From positions 1 through 52,037 of the IMG/VR virus record IMGVR_UViG_3300025128_000055: a stretch of 52,037 nt of DNA; one strand, 5' to 3'. Below, in pieces: positions 40,663 to 48,530 of this stretch. The DNA comes from a virus. The notes under the pieces were generated by a model. That model was not told the DNA's origin. It saw only the letters and a program-made list of their open reading frames with translations, and did no database searches. Position 1 is the first letter of the stretch. Each line of letters begins with the position of its first letter. The position numbers and the translations under genes were made by a program.

Positions 40663-42798
40663 TTACTTTTCCAAAAATTTCTTGTTCATGGTTTTTGAAA
40701 TAGAAATGAGATTAGTAACATCAATAAATTCTGCGTCACTTCCATACATTGTTTTGAAATCTTTCATAGTATTTTCACGTTCATGATATGAATCACCAAC
40801 AAAGTAACTAAGAACTTTGATACCTTTACTACGAATTTCGTTAACCATTTTCTTAGTGTGATTAATTGCGTCTCCATAGTAATAACTAAGTGAACTATTA
40901 CTGAACATTGGCATTCCATCTGAGAAATTTAAAAAGAATGAATCTCTGTCACTCGATGTAGGAATGATTTCATTCATAATCGCCTCGAAACATAATCCCT
41001 CAGGTGTAGTTCCACCAGGATAAATTTCTGTCCACATTCTTGTAATCTTAGAAAACTTATCGACACGAGAATCATAACCAATTAATACCAACGGAAAAGT
41101 TTCTCCACCTCTACTTCTATAATGGTCACTTGTGTCGTGAGTACTTCTGAAACTTACAACCACATCAACATTAGAAATCATTGAAGCTGCTTTACACATT
41201 GCCACGGTAGAAGTCATAGTGTTTATCCACTTCTCTCCATTCATACTTCCACTAGCGTCGATTGAAATGTGAAGTATTGCGTCTGAATAACTTTCAACAA
41301 AAGTTGTTTCGAAAACTCTCTCATTACCAAAACCAAGTTCGGCTACCAATCTCTTGTCGATTTTACCCGTATCCTTACGAGACCATTTGGTATCACGAGA
41401 CTCACCACGAACTTGTAATTTTTTACCAAGTTTAATACCAAGTCTAACACCATTTTCAATAGGCTCTTGATTATCACGACCATAACCACGTAATATAGAA
41501 GGAAACATTCTTTCATCAATCATGGTCTGAGTAAGTTTCTTTACGAACACAACTTTTGTACCTTTACTTGGAATATATTTTCCGTTGGTGTAGTCATACT
41601 CATCAGAACCAACACCTTGACCAGCGTCTTTGTGAACAACACCAGCCTCTTCCATTGTCTTTACAATCAAATTATCTTTTTTAGATAAAGTACCAACCTT
41701 ACCAACGTCACCATTTATAAAATCTTTTTGTTTATCAATTAATCTTTGAAGTTGTTTCTGTTGATTCTCTGTTAGTTCTACTTTTTCTCCACCACCATCA
41801 GAACCACCACTCATAGTAACTTCGTTGTTCTCCATCTTCTCTTTTAATTCTTCAAACTCCTCATCAGAAAGTTCTGTACCATCGGTACTTTGTAATTCAG
41901 ATGCGGGTTTAGTAGATACCTCACCATTCTCATCAGTTTCTTCAACACCATCAAGTAGACAATTATAAACCGTTCCTACAATACCAACCGCCTTTTCCAA
42001 GGCGTCTCTTGTAGATTTTAAACCTTTAACTCCACCATTAACTTTAAAAATCTCATTATAAATTTCATCAAGTCTTGGGAGAACATCTAACCTACGATTC
42101 TTGTTAGTGAAGTTAATAATTCTAAACATATAGGAATCCCAATCAAGTGAAGTGTACTCATCGGTAAGAAGAGCTTTATCAATAACTTTAGAATGAAAAT
42201 ACTTTTCGTACATTGAATGATAATAACCTTTGTAACCAGGAGAAGTAGTAAAGACGTGATAATCAATTCGTCTATCTTCTACATAGTTCAACATATTCTT
42301 TACGTGAACTATTACGGTTCCTCTTCCAACTCCTTTATTCTTTCCTAACTCATATAGATATTCAGGAATCTCAAATTCAAGATTTCTTAATAATCTGAAA
42401 TCAGATAACTTAATGTGAGAACCTTCATGAAGAGCCAAACCAACAACAGGATCAAAGTTCTTCTCATCAATCTTACTACCAATAGTAACTTTCTTACCAT
42501 CAGTATAGGAATCACCTTTAGATTGGAACATAACAGGAATGGTAGAATCGTTAGTTACGATACTCACAAAGTTTGATATAGCTCTACGATAAGATGCCAA
42601 CGCTACATGGTCAACACCTTTCTTGACTGGTCGTTCTTCGTCAAGTATTTCACTTCTACGAGAAGTCCAATCGTTATCTGCCCAAAACGAAGAAAACGGA
42701 TTAGTTCTTTTTGTAGAACCAACACTATATTTCTCACGAAGAGCCATTGGGTTAAAGTGTTTGAAATTTGAATCTTTCATATTTTCCCTTTTTTTCAT
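40663..42798 (-). CDS. vWA-domain protein with HExxH motif, partner of the MoxR-type ATPase
   Basis: A 711-aa protein. A zincin-like HEGSH motif occurs at 124-128 (GLALHEGSHIKLSDF). The C-terminal von Willebrand A domain (about 505-690) has the MIDAS signature DASGSMNG (from D514), a later GGTTPEG threonine and NFSDGMP. The middle is acidic and disordered (290-370). This resembles CobT-like and DUF2201-type proteins, which pair with MoxR/CobS ATPases. The ATG at 42798 lies 29 nt after the -35 box of P6; an alternative ATG at 42780 has the SD AAAGGG. Together with the ATPase it could form a chaperone, or a conflict system. Confidence 0.75.
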   Translation of the reverse strand: MKKRENMKDSNFKHFNPMALREKYSVGSTKRTNPFSSFWADNDWTSRRSEILDEERPVKKGVDHVALASYRRAISNFVSIVTNDSTIPVMFQSKGDSYTDGKKVTIGSKIDEKNFDPVVGLALHEGSHIKLSDFRLLRNLEFEIPEYLYELGKNKGVGRGTVIVHVKNMLNYVEDRRIDYHVFTTSPGYKGYYHSMYEKYFHSKVIDKALLTDEYTSLDWDSYMFRIINFTNKNRRLDVLPRLDEIYNEIFKVNGGVKGLKSTRDALEKAVGIVGTVYNCLLDGVEETDENGEVSTKPASELQSTDGTELSDEEFEELKEKMENNEVTMSGGSDGGGEKVELTENQQKQLQRLIDKQKDFINGDVGKVGTLSKKDNLIVKTMEEAGVVHKDAGQGVGSDEYDYTNGKYIPSKGTKVVFVKKLTQTMIDERMFPSILRGYGRDNQEPIENGVRLGIKLGKKLQVRGESRDTKWSRKDTGKIDKRLVAELGFGNERVFETTFVESYSDAILHISIDASGSMNGEKWINTMTSTVAMCKAASMISNVDVVVSFRSTHDTSDHYRSRGGETFPLVLIGYDSRVDKFSKITRMWTEIYPGGTTPEGLCFEAIMNEIIPTSSDRDSFFLNFSDGMPMFSNSSLSYYYGDAINHTKKMVNEIRSKGIKVLSYFVGDSYHERENTMKDFKTMYGSDAEFIDVTNLISISKTMNKKFLEK

Positions 42799-42803
42799 AC
42801 CTT

Positions 42804-42833
42804 AATATACGATAAAAAACTAATACGTGTCAA
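42804..42833 (-). promoter_or_regulatory. Sigma70-type promoter P6
   Basis: Minus strand: -35 TTGACA (42833-42828), 18-bp spacer, -10 TATATT (42809-42804), long A-tract upstream. Drives the vWA gene. Confidence 0.8.
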
Positions 42834-42842
42834 GCTTTTTTT

Positions 42843-42932
42843 TTACTTTTTTTTCGCACAATACCAAGTACAATATTTACCATTTTTGTACTTAACTACG
42901 GCTTTTATCTTTTTACATTTATCACAATTCAT
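42843..42932 (-). CDS. 29-aa zinc-ribbon micropeptide
   Basis: A frame encodes MNCDKCKKIKAVVKYKNGKY, CTWYCAKKK with a CxxC...CxxxC pattern that could bind zinc. Its only ATG lies 5 nt after the -10 box of P7 and has no SD, so it would be a leaderless message. It ends at the A-tract of promoter P6. Confidence 0.5.
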   Translation of the reverse strand: MNCDKCKKIKAVVKYKNGKYCTWYCAKKK

Positions 42933-42937
42933 AACTG

Positions 42938-42967
42938 AATATACGGTAAAAAACTAATACAAGTCAA
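42938..42967 (-). promoter_or_regulatory. Sigma70-type promoter P7
   Basis: Minus strand: -35 TTGACT (42967-42962), 18-bp spacer, -10 TATATT (42943-42938). The -35 box contains the TGA stop of the 79-aa DUF5522-like gene. Confidence 0.78.
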
Positions 42968-43203
42968 GCTTTTTTTTCATTTTTTTTAAATAATTTTTCG
43001 ATTTCTTCAGTAGTCATATAATCCATATCCCAATGGGTTGACTTAGCACCTTTAGAATGAGAACCTAATCTGATTCTTTTTTTCATTGGTCTCACAGTCT
43101 TATTGCCTTTTTGATGTGGTGGATCATACGGGCAATTTTGACAACTCAATCCACAACAATAACCACGAGCTAACAACTTTTCTCTTGACATTGTGGTGTT
43201 CAT
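42964..43203 (-). CDS. DUF5522-like cysteine motif protein
   Basis: A 79-aa protein with MSREKLLARGYCCGLSCQNC, PYDPPHQKGN at the N-terminus, which matches the DUF5522 pattern (RGyCCG.gC.NCPY). I know that family from cellular genomes, often Bacteroidetes and their relatives. The C-terminal half is basic and ends KKNEKKA, encoded by promoter DNA. TAATG overlap with the upstream gene. Function unknown; probably metal-binding. Confidence 0.55.
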   Translation of the reverse strand: MNTTMSREKLLARGYCCGLSCQNCPYDPPHQKGNKTVRPMKKRIRLGSHSKGAKSTHWDMDYMTTEEIEKLFKKNEKKA

Positions 43204-43427
43204 TATATCATCTTCTTTACAGTATGAACTGGTACCGTATATAATCTTGATGTTTCTAAATCTTTAACCCTATACATTGTTGGGAAGTGTGATATCTCAA
43301 TCAAGATAACTATACTATCTTTTGGTAAATCACCATTAACTTCGTGATGGTCTTTTATAACCGTAAACTTATCACCTGTCTTAGCGCCCCAATGTTCAGT
43401 AGATACTTTATTAAATCGTTTTTTCAT
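43203..43427 (-). CDS. Small beta-rich hypothetical protein
   Basis: About 74 aa from the ATG at 43427; a GTG five codons earlier is possible. It starts MKKRFNKVSTEHWGAKTGDK and has strands FTVIKDHHEV, DSIVILIEISH, MYRVKDLETSRLYTVPVH, like a small SH3-type barrel. It overlaps the oxygenase gene's end. Function unknown. Confidence 0.5.
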   Translation of the reverse strand: MKKRFNKVSTEHWGAKTGDKFTVIKDHHEVNGDLPKDSIVILIEISHFPTMYRVKDLETSRLYTVPVHTVKKMI

Positions 43428-44034
43428 TCGGTTTCTTCTCACATATCCAACCAGTCATAATATACTTGTCATCACTTATTGGAATATTTCCTCTATGTAC
43501 AAACGGAAAGTGTGTAGGAAAATAAACAAGTGTTCCTTTAACTGGTTTAATTTTATTGTTTAAATACAAAAATTCAGTTTCACCACCCTCTTCAACATCA
43601 TTCAAATAAAACATATAAACATATTCTCTGTTATGAAATGGGTACTCATAATTCTTATCAATATGCCAAGCTGGATAGCCCCCAACTCCCGTATCATATT
43701 TTTGAATCTGTAATATATTATAATTTGTTCTTGGCCAGATATTAAAAATTTCTGTCAAACTAAAATTCTCACTATCAAACATATTACCATATTTAATAAA
43801 ATGTTTTTTAATTATAGAATTTAGTTCTTTAATTACATCAGGATCTCCATGATGTTCATATAAAACATCGGTACTTATTTTAATATCGATTCCCTTCTTA
43901 TCATCTTTTCTATCGATAGGAATACCTAATCCTCGATTACACATTTTAATATGATGATTTATCAAATGATTACACATATCATCTGATATTGCGTTGGGTA
44001 TAGTATAAACTAAATCTTTAAGGTTTACTTTCAT
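43411..44034 (-). CDS. 2OG-Fe(II) oxygenase (prolyl 4-hydroxylase-like)
   Basis: A 207-aa protein with the metal triad H124xD126 (PAWHIDKNYE) and H180 (FPFVHRGN), in a jelly-roll pattern (YVYMFYLNDVEEGGETEFLY, GTLVYFPTHFPF). A basic residue near 190 would bind 2-oxoglutarate. Such phage oxygenases hydroxylate proteins, nucleotides or small molecules; the target is unknown. A second, different one is at 50474-51127. No clear SD. Confidence 0.75.
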   Translation of the reverse strand: MKVNLKDLVYTIPNAISDDMCNHLINHHIKMCNRGLGIPIDRKDDKKGIDIKISTDVLYEHHGDPDVIKELNSIIKKHFIKYGNMFDSENFSLTEIFNIWPRTNYNILQIQKYDTGVGGYPAWHIDKNYEYPFHNREYVYMFYLNDVEEGGETEFLYLNNKIKPVKGTLVYFPTHFPFVHRGNIPISDDKYIMTGWICEKKPNEKTI

Positions 44035-44038
44035 ATTA

Positions 44039-44557
44039 TTAAATATTGTAAAGTTTTTTTCTTTGACTTCTCGTCATGAGTTGTAATCTGTTTATTTTGT
44101 CCATCAGATTAGATTTCATATTTAAGGAAATTTTATCTTCAAATAATAACTTACGAATATGATTGTGAGTACGCTCATAACCATATTTAGAATAGTGTTC
44201 TAACACTTCTTCATTTATCTCATTTGTAGAAATATGTTTGATTGTACATACATCCTTTACAACCTTACGTTTGGGTTTAGGATTATATAGATTGTGCCAG
44301 TATCGTTCTAACCACCTATCCCACGATTGGTCTGAATATATACCTTTAGCCTGACGAGTTGAACCAGTACTACGTCTATCAAGTTTTTTTAAGTTGTTAG
44401 ATGCAGTCTTACTTACAGGTTGTACATAACCACCCGTCTTGTGTGGATAAACTGTATGAGCTGAGTAAGCCTCTACCTCACTACAATCTAAACATTCAGT
44501 ATAACCTAATTGGTAACGTTGTTCACTTATGATATTTTCACACTTCTTACACTCCAC
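44039..44557 (-). CDS. Zinc-ribbon protein of phage type
   Basis: A 172-aa protein with CKKCENIISEQRYQLGYTEC, LDCSE at the N-terminus (four-cysteine ribbon), a basic middle (KKLDRRSTGSTRQAKG) and a helical C-terminus (SNLMDKINRLQLMTRSQRKK). It starts with GTG at 44557, whose first base overlaps the stop of the HAD gene (TAGTG). Proteins with this N-terminal ribbon are common in large phages and may bind nucleic acid. Function unknown. Confidence 0.55.
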   Translation of the reverse strand: MECKKCENIISEQRYQLGYTECLDCSEVEAYSAHTVYPHKTGGYVQPVSKTASNNLKKLDRRSTGSTRQAKGIYSDQSWDRWLERYWHNLYNPKPKRKVVKDVCTIKHISTNEINEEVLEHYSKYGYERTHNHIRKLLFEDKISLNMKSNLMDKINRLQLMTRSQRKKLYNI

Positions 44558-45012
44558 TAAAAATCACCATCAGCTACTTGGAATGTAGTAAGTCCTAGAG
44601 ACCTCCAAAGTTGTACAACTCTATCTCTATCATCAACCACAAGAAAGACATCATTGATATCTACGTGTTCATCTAACATATCTTTTTTCAATACCCAATC
44701 TGGTGTGAAGTGGTCAGTTTCAGAATCTCTCATAACTAATTTATGAAATGGGATATTGTGATTAGTCAACCAAGAACGTGTAGAACGTTCGGTCTTATTA
44801 GACCTACCTGAAAAGATAACGATGTTGAATCCTTGTTCAGCAAACAACTGAGCCATCTTAACTACAGGTGGGTTAGGTTTATCTAACTTAATATTAGATG
44901 GGTTAAAGAATTTACCCCAATCTAATTTACCATTAGGTTTAGTTGAAACTTCTCGTCTCTTATCAATTATAGCGAGAGTTCCGTCAAGGTCGAATATTAT
45001 TGTGTTTTTCAT
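44557..45012 (-). CDS. HAD phosphatase, polynucleotide kinase 3'-phosphatase-like
   Basis: A 151-aa protein with IIFDLDGTLA (D8, D10), FSGRSNKTERSTRSWL (motif II with Ser), a conserved KDMLDEHV lysine region and VVDDRDRVVQLWRSLGL (motif IV). This matches the phosphatase half of T4 PseT/PNK and free-standing relatives, which remove 3' phosphates from nucleic acid ends in RNA or DNA repair. No kinase half is attached. The ATG at 45012 has no SD and lies 29 nt from the P8 -35 box; motif I directly after the ATG makes this start certain. Confidence 0.68.
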   Translation of the reverse strand: MKNTIIFDLDGTLAIIDKRREVSTKPNGKLDWGKFFNPSNIKLDKPNPPVVKMAQLFAEQGFNIVIFSGRSNKTERSTRSWLTNHNIPFHKLVMRDSETDHFTPDWVLKKDMLDEHVDINDVFLVVDDRDRVVQLWRSLGLTTFQVADGDF

Positions 45013-45018
45013 ATTGTA

Positions 45019-45047
45019 AACTTACAAAAAAATATAATAAAAGTCAA
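45019..45047 (-). promoter_or_regulatory. Sigma70-type promoter P8
   Basis: Minus strand: -35 TTGACT (45047-45042), 17-bp spacer, weaker -10 TAAGTT (45024-45019), A-tract upstream. Drives the HAD phosphatase gene with a predicted leaderless start. Confidence 0.65.
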
Positions 45048-45104
45048 GCTTTTTTTTATTTTTTTTATATATATTATTGGTATATGTACCCTTTAGGGGG
45101 AAAG

Positions 45105-45665
45105 TTATATATAGTCATAATTAAATGTTTCAAAATCGTCTTGGAAAATATCCTTAATAACCTTTTTAGTATCTTCATTATAATAAGATGACCATTCATT
45201 ATGTTTTGATACATTGAATCTTGGTAACTCATATGGTTCAATACCTATCTCTTGACAAATTAATTTCCAATCATTTTCTAAATATTCAACATTACCAATG
45301 TAATCTAATTCCTCATCAAGATACCAAGTTTGATTCTTTTTCATATTACTATCTAAACCCTTGTATATCCAATCCTCGAAAGATAATGTATTTGCCTTAG
45401 CAGGAAATCTATATTGGGATGATTTATGAAAGTGATAATAACTAACCATTCTATCATATGGATTTCTAACTATAGCAAATTTAAAGAATGTATTCCATAC
45501 CTCTTCCCCACAATACTTTCTAATCTTACTACAAGGATCATGTGGGTATTGTTTATTAACTACCCTTTGATCATAACCTTCAGTTCTGAATGAACCACGA
45601 ATACTTGTTCCAGCATTCTTTGGAATATGAATGAATATGAATTTGTGTTTGTGATTTATAAACAT
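45105..45665 (-). CDS. Sulfotransferase-family protein
   Basis: A 186-aa protein with the PAPS-binding motifs: FIFIHIPKNAGTSIRGSF (5'-phosphosulfate loop, about 9-26) and FAIVRNPYDRMVSYYHFH (3'-phosphate site, about 63-80). It resembles carbohydrate sulfotransferases (Sulfotransfer_2 group). Its start overlaps the end of the heptosyltransferase-like gene by 10 nt, so both are translated together and could act on one glycan. It needs PAPS from the host. Confidence 0.68.
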   Translation of the reverse strand: MFINHKHKFIFIHIPKNAGTSIRGSFRTEGYDQRVVNKQYPHDPCSKIRKYCGEEVWNTFFKFAIVRNPYDRMVSYYHFHKSSQYRFPAKANTLSFEDWIYKGLDSNMKKNQTWYLDEELDYIGNVEYLENDWKLICQEIGIEPYELPRFNVSKHNEWSSYYNEDTKKVIKDIFQDDFETFNYDYI

Positions 45666-46684
45666 TTAATTACCTTATCTATTGCGTTAAATACCATTGG
45701 TGGATCTATTTCTTTTGAACACTCAAAGTGTCTATCAGTTCCTTTATGTTCAGGACACATTTCCCAATCCTCTCTTAAATTTAAAACATAATCAACATGC
45801 CAACAACCTGTACATACTTTGTCATTATGTACGTGAACACACTTATCTTGAAACTCATACCAGGGTTTAGTGAATCCGTGAATCATAACAACCCACTTAT
45901 TAAGTGCCCAACTTAACCAACTTAATCCACTACCTAATCCTATAAAGAACTCTGAATGTTTTATATTACTCATCGTCACATCTAAAGGATTATCGTGAGC
46001 CAATTCAGCATTATCAGGTGGTTCATTTACCCATTTAGGTTTTTCTGGTTCACCTGGTTTGTGTTGTATCCACTCACCTCTATTATTACTATATTGTAAA
46101 TCTATTGCTAATGCCTTGTAACCTTTATGATTTAAATACTTAACCACATATTCCCAACCTCTTGGATAATTCCAATACTTCATCTGAGGCCCGTTAGAAT
46201 GTACTCCAATGGCAACATACTTTTCTTTCATGGGTCTACCGTGATCTTTAAAAGATAGTCTTGGTTTTAATTCATCCTTACCTTCTCGAAACTCCATACC
46301 CAATACATCACTAATACTTTTTTGCATAGGTTGATGTTGTCTTCCATCCCAACCTATCCCTACTTTAAATGTCTGTATGTTATCTGCATCAAATGGTAAT
46401 CTGAAACATATTTGTTTTTCATCAAAGTGGTCTATATATTTCTCTTCACTAAGAAATTCAATCTCAGGATAAACTGGTTTAAAGTATTGAATCATTTCTT
46501 GTTTAGGTAGATATACTTTTACTCTACATTGATTTTCTATTCTGAATTGTTCTACGTATGGGAAAAATGCTAAAGTATCACCAAGAGCCTTGCCATGAAA
46601 TATTATATAAACGGACTTATCTTTTATAGGGTGAAACTCCTTTTTAGGTTTTCTCACGTAAACACCTTGCAAATCAGTCTTCAT
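45656..46684 (-). CDS. GT9-like glycosyltransferase, autotransporter heptosyltransferase type
   Basis: A 342-aa protein. SVYIIFHGKALGDTLAFFPY (about 24-43) is the GT9 donor-site start, FIGLGSGLSWLSWAL (about 250-264) the nucleotide-sugar side, and CTGCWHVDY, EMCPEHKGTDRHFECSK (about 292-326) a cysteine/histidine cluster like the iron-finger motif of BAHT enzymes, which add heptose to serines of autotransporters. I recall that family well, but the match is by eye. SD GGAGAAA. The gene is coupled to the sulfotransferase. Target could be a host surface adhesin or a phage surface protein. Confidence 0.68.
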   Translation of the reverse strand: MKTDLQGVYVRKPKKEFHPIKDKSVYIIFHGKALGDTLAFFPYVEQFRIENQCRVKVYLPKQEMIQYFKPVYPEIEFLSEEKYIDHFDEKQICFRLPFDADNIQTFKVGIGWDGRQHQPMQKSISDVLGMEFREGKDELKPRLSFKDHGRPMKEKYVAIGVHSNGPQMKYWNYPRGWEYVVKYLNHKGYKALAIDLQYSNNRGEWIQHKPGEPEKPKWVNEPPDNAELAHDNPLDVTMSNIKHSEFFIGLGSGLSWLSWALNKWVVMIHGFTKPWYEFQDKCVHVHNDKVCTGCWHVDYVLNLREDWEMCPEHKGTDRHFECSKEIDPPMVFNAIDKVIKCL

Positions 46685-46911
46685 TTTTCTCCATATCCCA
46701 TAACGTCCATAGCCTTTAGTATTCCCTCAATGACTTCTGGTACTGTATTGGGTGTGAGTGATATTCCCTTTTTAGTTGGATACCAATTACCATCTGATTT
46801 ATCTTGGTAATAAATTCTCATGTCTATAAACTTGTATCCTTCATATTCTTTCTCACTAATACGAATGACTTCTCTACTATTCTTTTTTACTTGTGCTATT
46901 ATATTTTCCAT
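46681..46911 (-). CDS. PC4-like single-stranded DNA-binding protein
   Basis: About 76 aa from the ATG at 46911, supported by GGAGTAG; the longer frame upstream overlaps the DUF2061 gene. It matches the PC4/Sub1 fold: REVIRISEKEYEGYKFIDMR, IYYQDKSDGNWYPTKKGISL (the conserved PTKKGI turn), then a C-terminal helix (VPEVIEGILKAMDVMG). PC4-like proteins bind ssDNA and affect transcription or replication. A few phages carry them. ATGA overlap with the next gene. Confidence 0.7.
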   Translation of the reverse strand: MENIIAQVKKNSREVIRISEKEYEGYKFIDMRIYYQDKSDGNWYPTKKGISLTPNTVPEVIEGILKAMDVMGYGEK

Positions 46912-46915
46912 AATA

Positions 46916-47122
46916 CTACTCCACGTATCTTCCACTTTGTGATTTGTTCCAAAGTCTTTCATATAAATAAAAATAAATTATACCTAATACATTCATAATG
47001 ATGGCATTATAAAGTGGTATATCAGTAAGTCCTAATGATAATATCATCCACGTGTTACTGAATGCTATCACTCTCCATCCAATAGATTTTCTTAATGAAC
47101 GTCTACGAGTTTCTCTAAACAT
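46916..47122 (-). CDS. DUF2061-like membrane protein
   Basis: A 68-aa protein matching DUF2061: RRSLRKSIGWRVIAFSNTWM, a transmembrane helix, IPLYNAIIMNVLGIIYFYLY (second helix) and ERLWNK at the end. Two transmembrane segments with the YER.W signature. The family occurs widely in bacteria; function unknown. TAATG overlap with the gene upstream. Confidence 0.65.
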   Translation of the reverse strand: MFRETRRRSLRKSIGWRVIAFSNTWMILSLGLTDIPLYNAIIMNVLGIIYFYLYERLWNKSQSGRYVE

Positions 47123-47358
47123 TAATTCAAATGAACCTTTTCACTTTCATCTCCATCATGGACTCTGAACGTAAGTATCACTTTTTCATCTTCCCAAACC
47201 TCATAGTCTTCTAACTTACAACTTTCAGTTGATAAGTATTTTACAACTGAATCTTGTTCTTCTTGTGATTTACAAATGACATAAATCAAATCACCATTAG
47301 TTCTGACCATAACCTTATTATCAGATTGATTATAAACTGTATTATCTTTCCAACTCAT
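47122..47358 (-). CDS. Small hypothetical protein
   Basis: A 78-aa acidic protein (MSWKDNTVYNQSDNKVMVRT, then NGDLIYVICKSQEEQDSVVK). The ATG at 47358 overlaps the end of the nucleosidase gene. Mixed alpha/beta with a VWEDEKVILTFRV strand. No family recognised. Confidence 0.45.
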   Translation of the reverse strand: MSWKDNTVYNQSDNKVMVRTNGDLIYVICKSQEEQDSVVKYLSTESCKLEDYEVWEDEKVILTFRVHDGDESEKVHLN

Positions 47359-47995
47359 CAATAACCCTTTCTTTAAATTTTACTATACCATCTGCCAAAT
47401 TACTTTCCCAATCTTTTCCAGAAGACTCGTTAGCTCCATCAGTAATATATTTAAAAGATATAAAATCCACATTACGTTTCCAACATACTTTTGCTAATGC
47501 GTAAGCTTCCATATCAATTACATAATCAGTATACGGTGAGTTTCTATTATTTACAAATGAATCACCACTTGCACACCACTCGTTTCTACCAATAGGATTA
47601 AACTCTACGTGACAGAAATCTAACGCAATTGGCACTAATGGTTCAAAAGGTGTTTGATGTATCATAAATCCAAGACCCGTAACATCCATATCTCGTTGTA
47701 TGAATTTAGTACAATCTATTAATTCTCCAATTGGAAGTTTACCACTACCAGCTGTTCCATAGTTAATCACCAAGTCATATGGAATATGAGAACCATATTT
47801 TCCAAAGTGAGTTGTTAATGCGTAAGTTGCATTTACTTTACCAACACCTGTATATAAAACATCGTAGTCCTCAAGTTGTCCTTGAGTTTCTTGTTCGAGT
47901 GCACAAACTATAAGTGGTTTCTTATCCAACTCACGTGCCTTTGTCTCCACCTCTTGAAACCCAAGTTTTTGTCCTCTCCATCCTATTTTATTCAT
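47342..47995 (-). CDS. MTA/SAH nucleosidase-like nucleoside phosphorylase
   Basis: A 217-aa protein of the PNP_UDP_1 fold: LIVCALEQETQG, VLYTGVGKVNATYALT, LVINYGTAGSGKLPIGEL, and YVIDMEAYALAKVC with the DMEA motif that binds the ribose. It lacks a classical phosphate site, favouring the nucleosidase group, which splits S-adenosylhomocysteine or methylthioadenosine to adenine. ATGA overlap with apt upstream. It would remove the by-product of the phage's methyltransferases. Confidence 0.68.
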   Translation of the reverse strand: MNKIGWRGQKLGFQEVETKARELDKKPLIVCALEQETQGQLEDYDVLYTGVGKVNATYALTTHFGKYGSHIPYDLVINYGTAGSGKLPIGELIDCTKFIQRDMDVTGLGFMIHQTPFEPLVPIALDFCHVEFNPIGRNEWCASGDSFVNNRNSPYTDYVIDMEAYALAKVCWKRNVDFISFKYITDGANESSGKDWESNLADGIVKFKERVIDELER

Positions 47996-48528
47996 CGTTC
48001 TCCCAACTCTTTATATTGTACAGCTGAATGAACTTTGTGGCCATCTATTGTGAAATCCTCTTCATGTAAATATTGTAAATCAATGAATACAGCAATACCG
48101 AGAACATTATATCCTGCTAGTTTCAGTACATCATATGAAGCCTTTAATGTTCCACCTGTAGCCAAAACATCATCTACCAATACAACTGATTTCCTTTCAC
48201 CAGCTGGTTTTACTTCAAGTGTATCAGTGCCATATTCTAAACTATATTCCTTACCGATTACTGGTGGGGGAAGTTTCCCTTTTTTTCTAATCATCAACAC
48301 ACCACCACCATTAACACCACTTAAACCTGCAGCAAATATAAATCCCCTACTCTCAACACCTGCCCATAATTCGTTATTGTGTCCTTGTAGCATATTCAAT
48401 AAAGCCAATCTAAACATATGTGGTATTGCAATTACTGGAGATATGTCTTTATAATTAATCCCATCTTTAGGAAAGTCAGGTACATCAGCTATATTATCTT
48501 TGAAAAAATGGCTAGATTCTTTAATCAT
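47992..48528 (-). CDS. apt: Adenine phosphoribosyltransferase
   Basis: A 178-aa protein with the APT layout: DNIADVPDFPKDGINYKDIS at the start, AGVESRGFIFAAGLS (purine and pyrophosphate side), LMIRKKGKLPPP, and the PRPP motif VVLVDDVLATGGTLKAS. It makes AMP from adenine and PRPP. Directly coupled to the nucleosidase. Phage genomes rarely carry apt; the pair suggests adenine salvage. Confidence 0.82.
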   Translation of the reverse strand: MIKESSHFFKDNIADVPDFPKDGINYKDISPVIAIPHMFRLALLNMLQGHNNELWAGVESRGFIFAAGLSGVNGGGVLMIRKKGKLPPPVIGKEYSLEYGTDTLEVKPAGERKSVVLVDDVLATGGTLKASYDVLKLAGYNVLGIAVFIDLQYLHEEDFTIDGHKVHSAVQYKELGER

Positions 48529-48530
48529 TT

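Noticed and set aside
39240-42798. Cobalamin biosynthesis (cobST) as the function
   Set aside because: No other cobalamin genes are present, and the HExxH motif and WGR-like domain suggest another role.
48035-48454. 139-codon plus-strand frame
   Set aside because: It is fully antisense to a clear adenine phosphoribosyltransferase gene.
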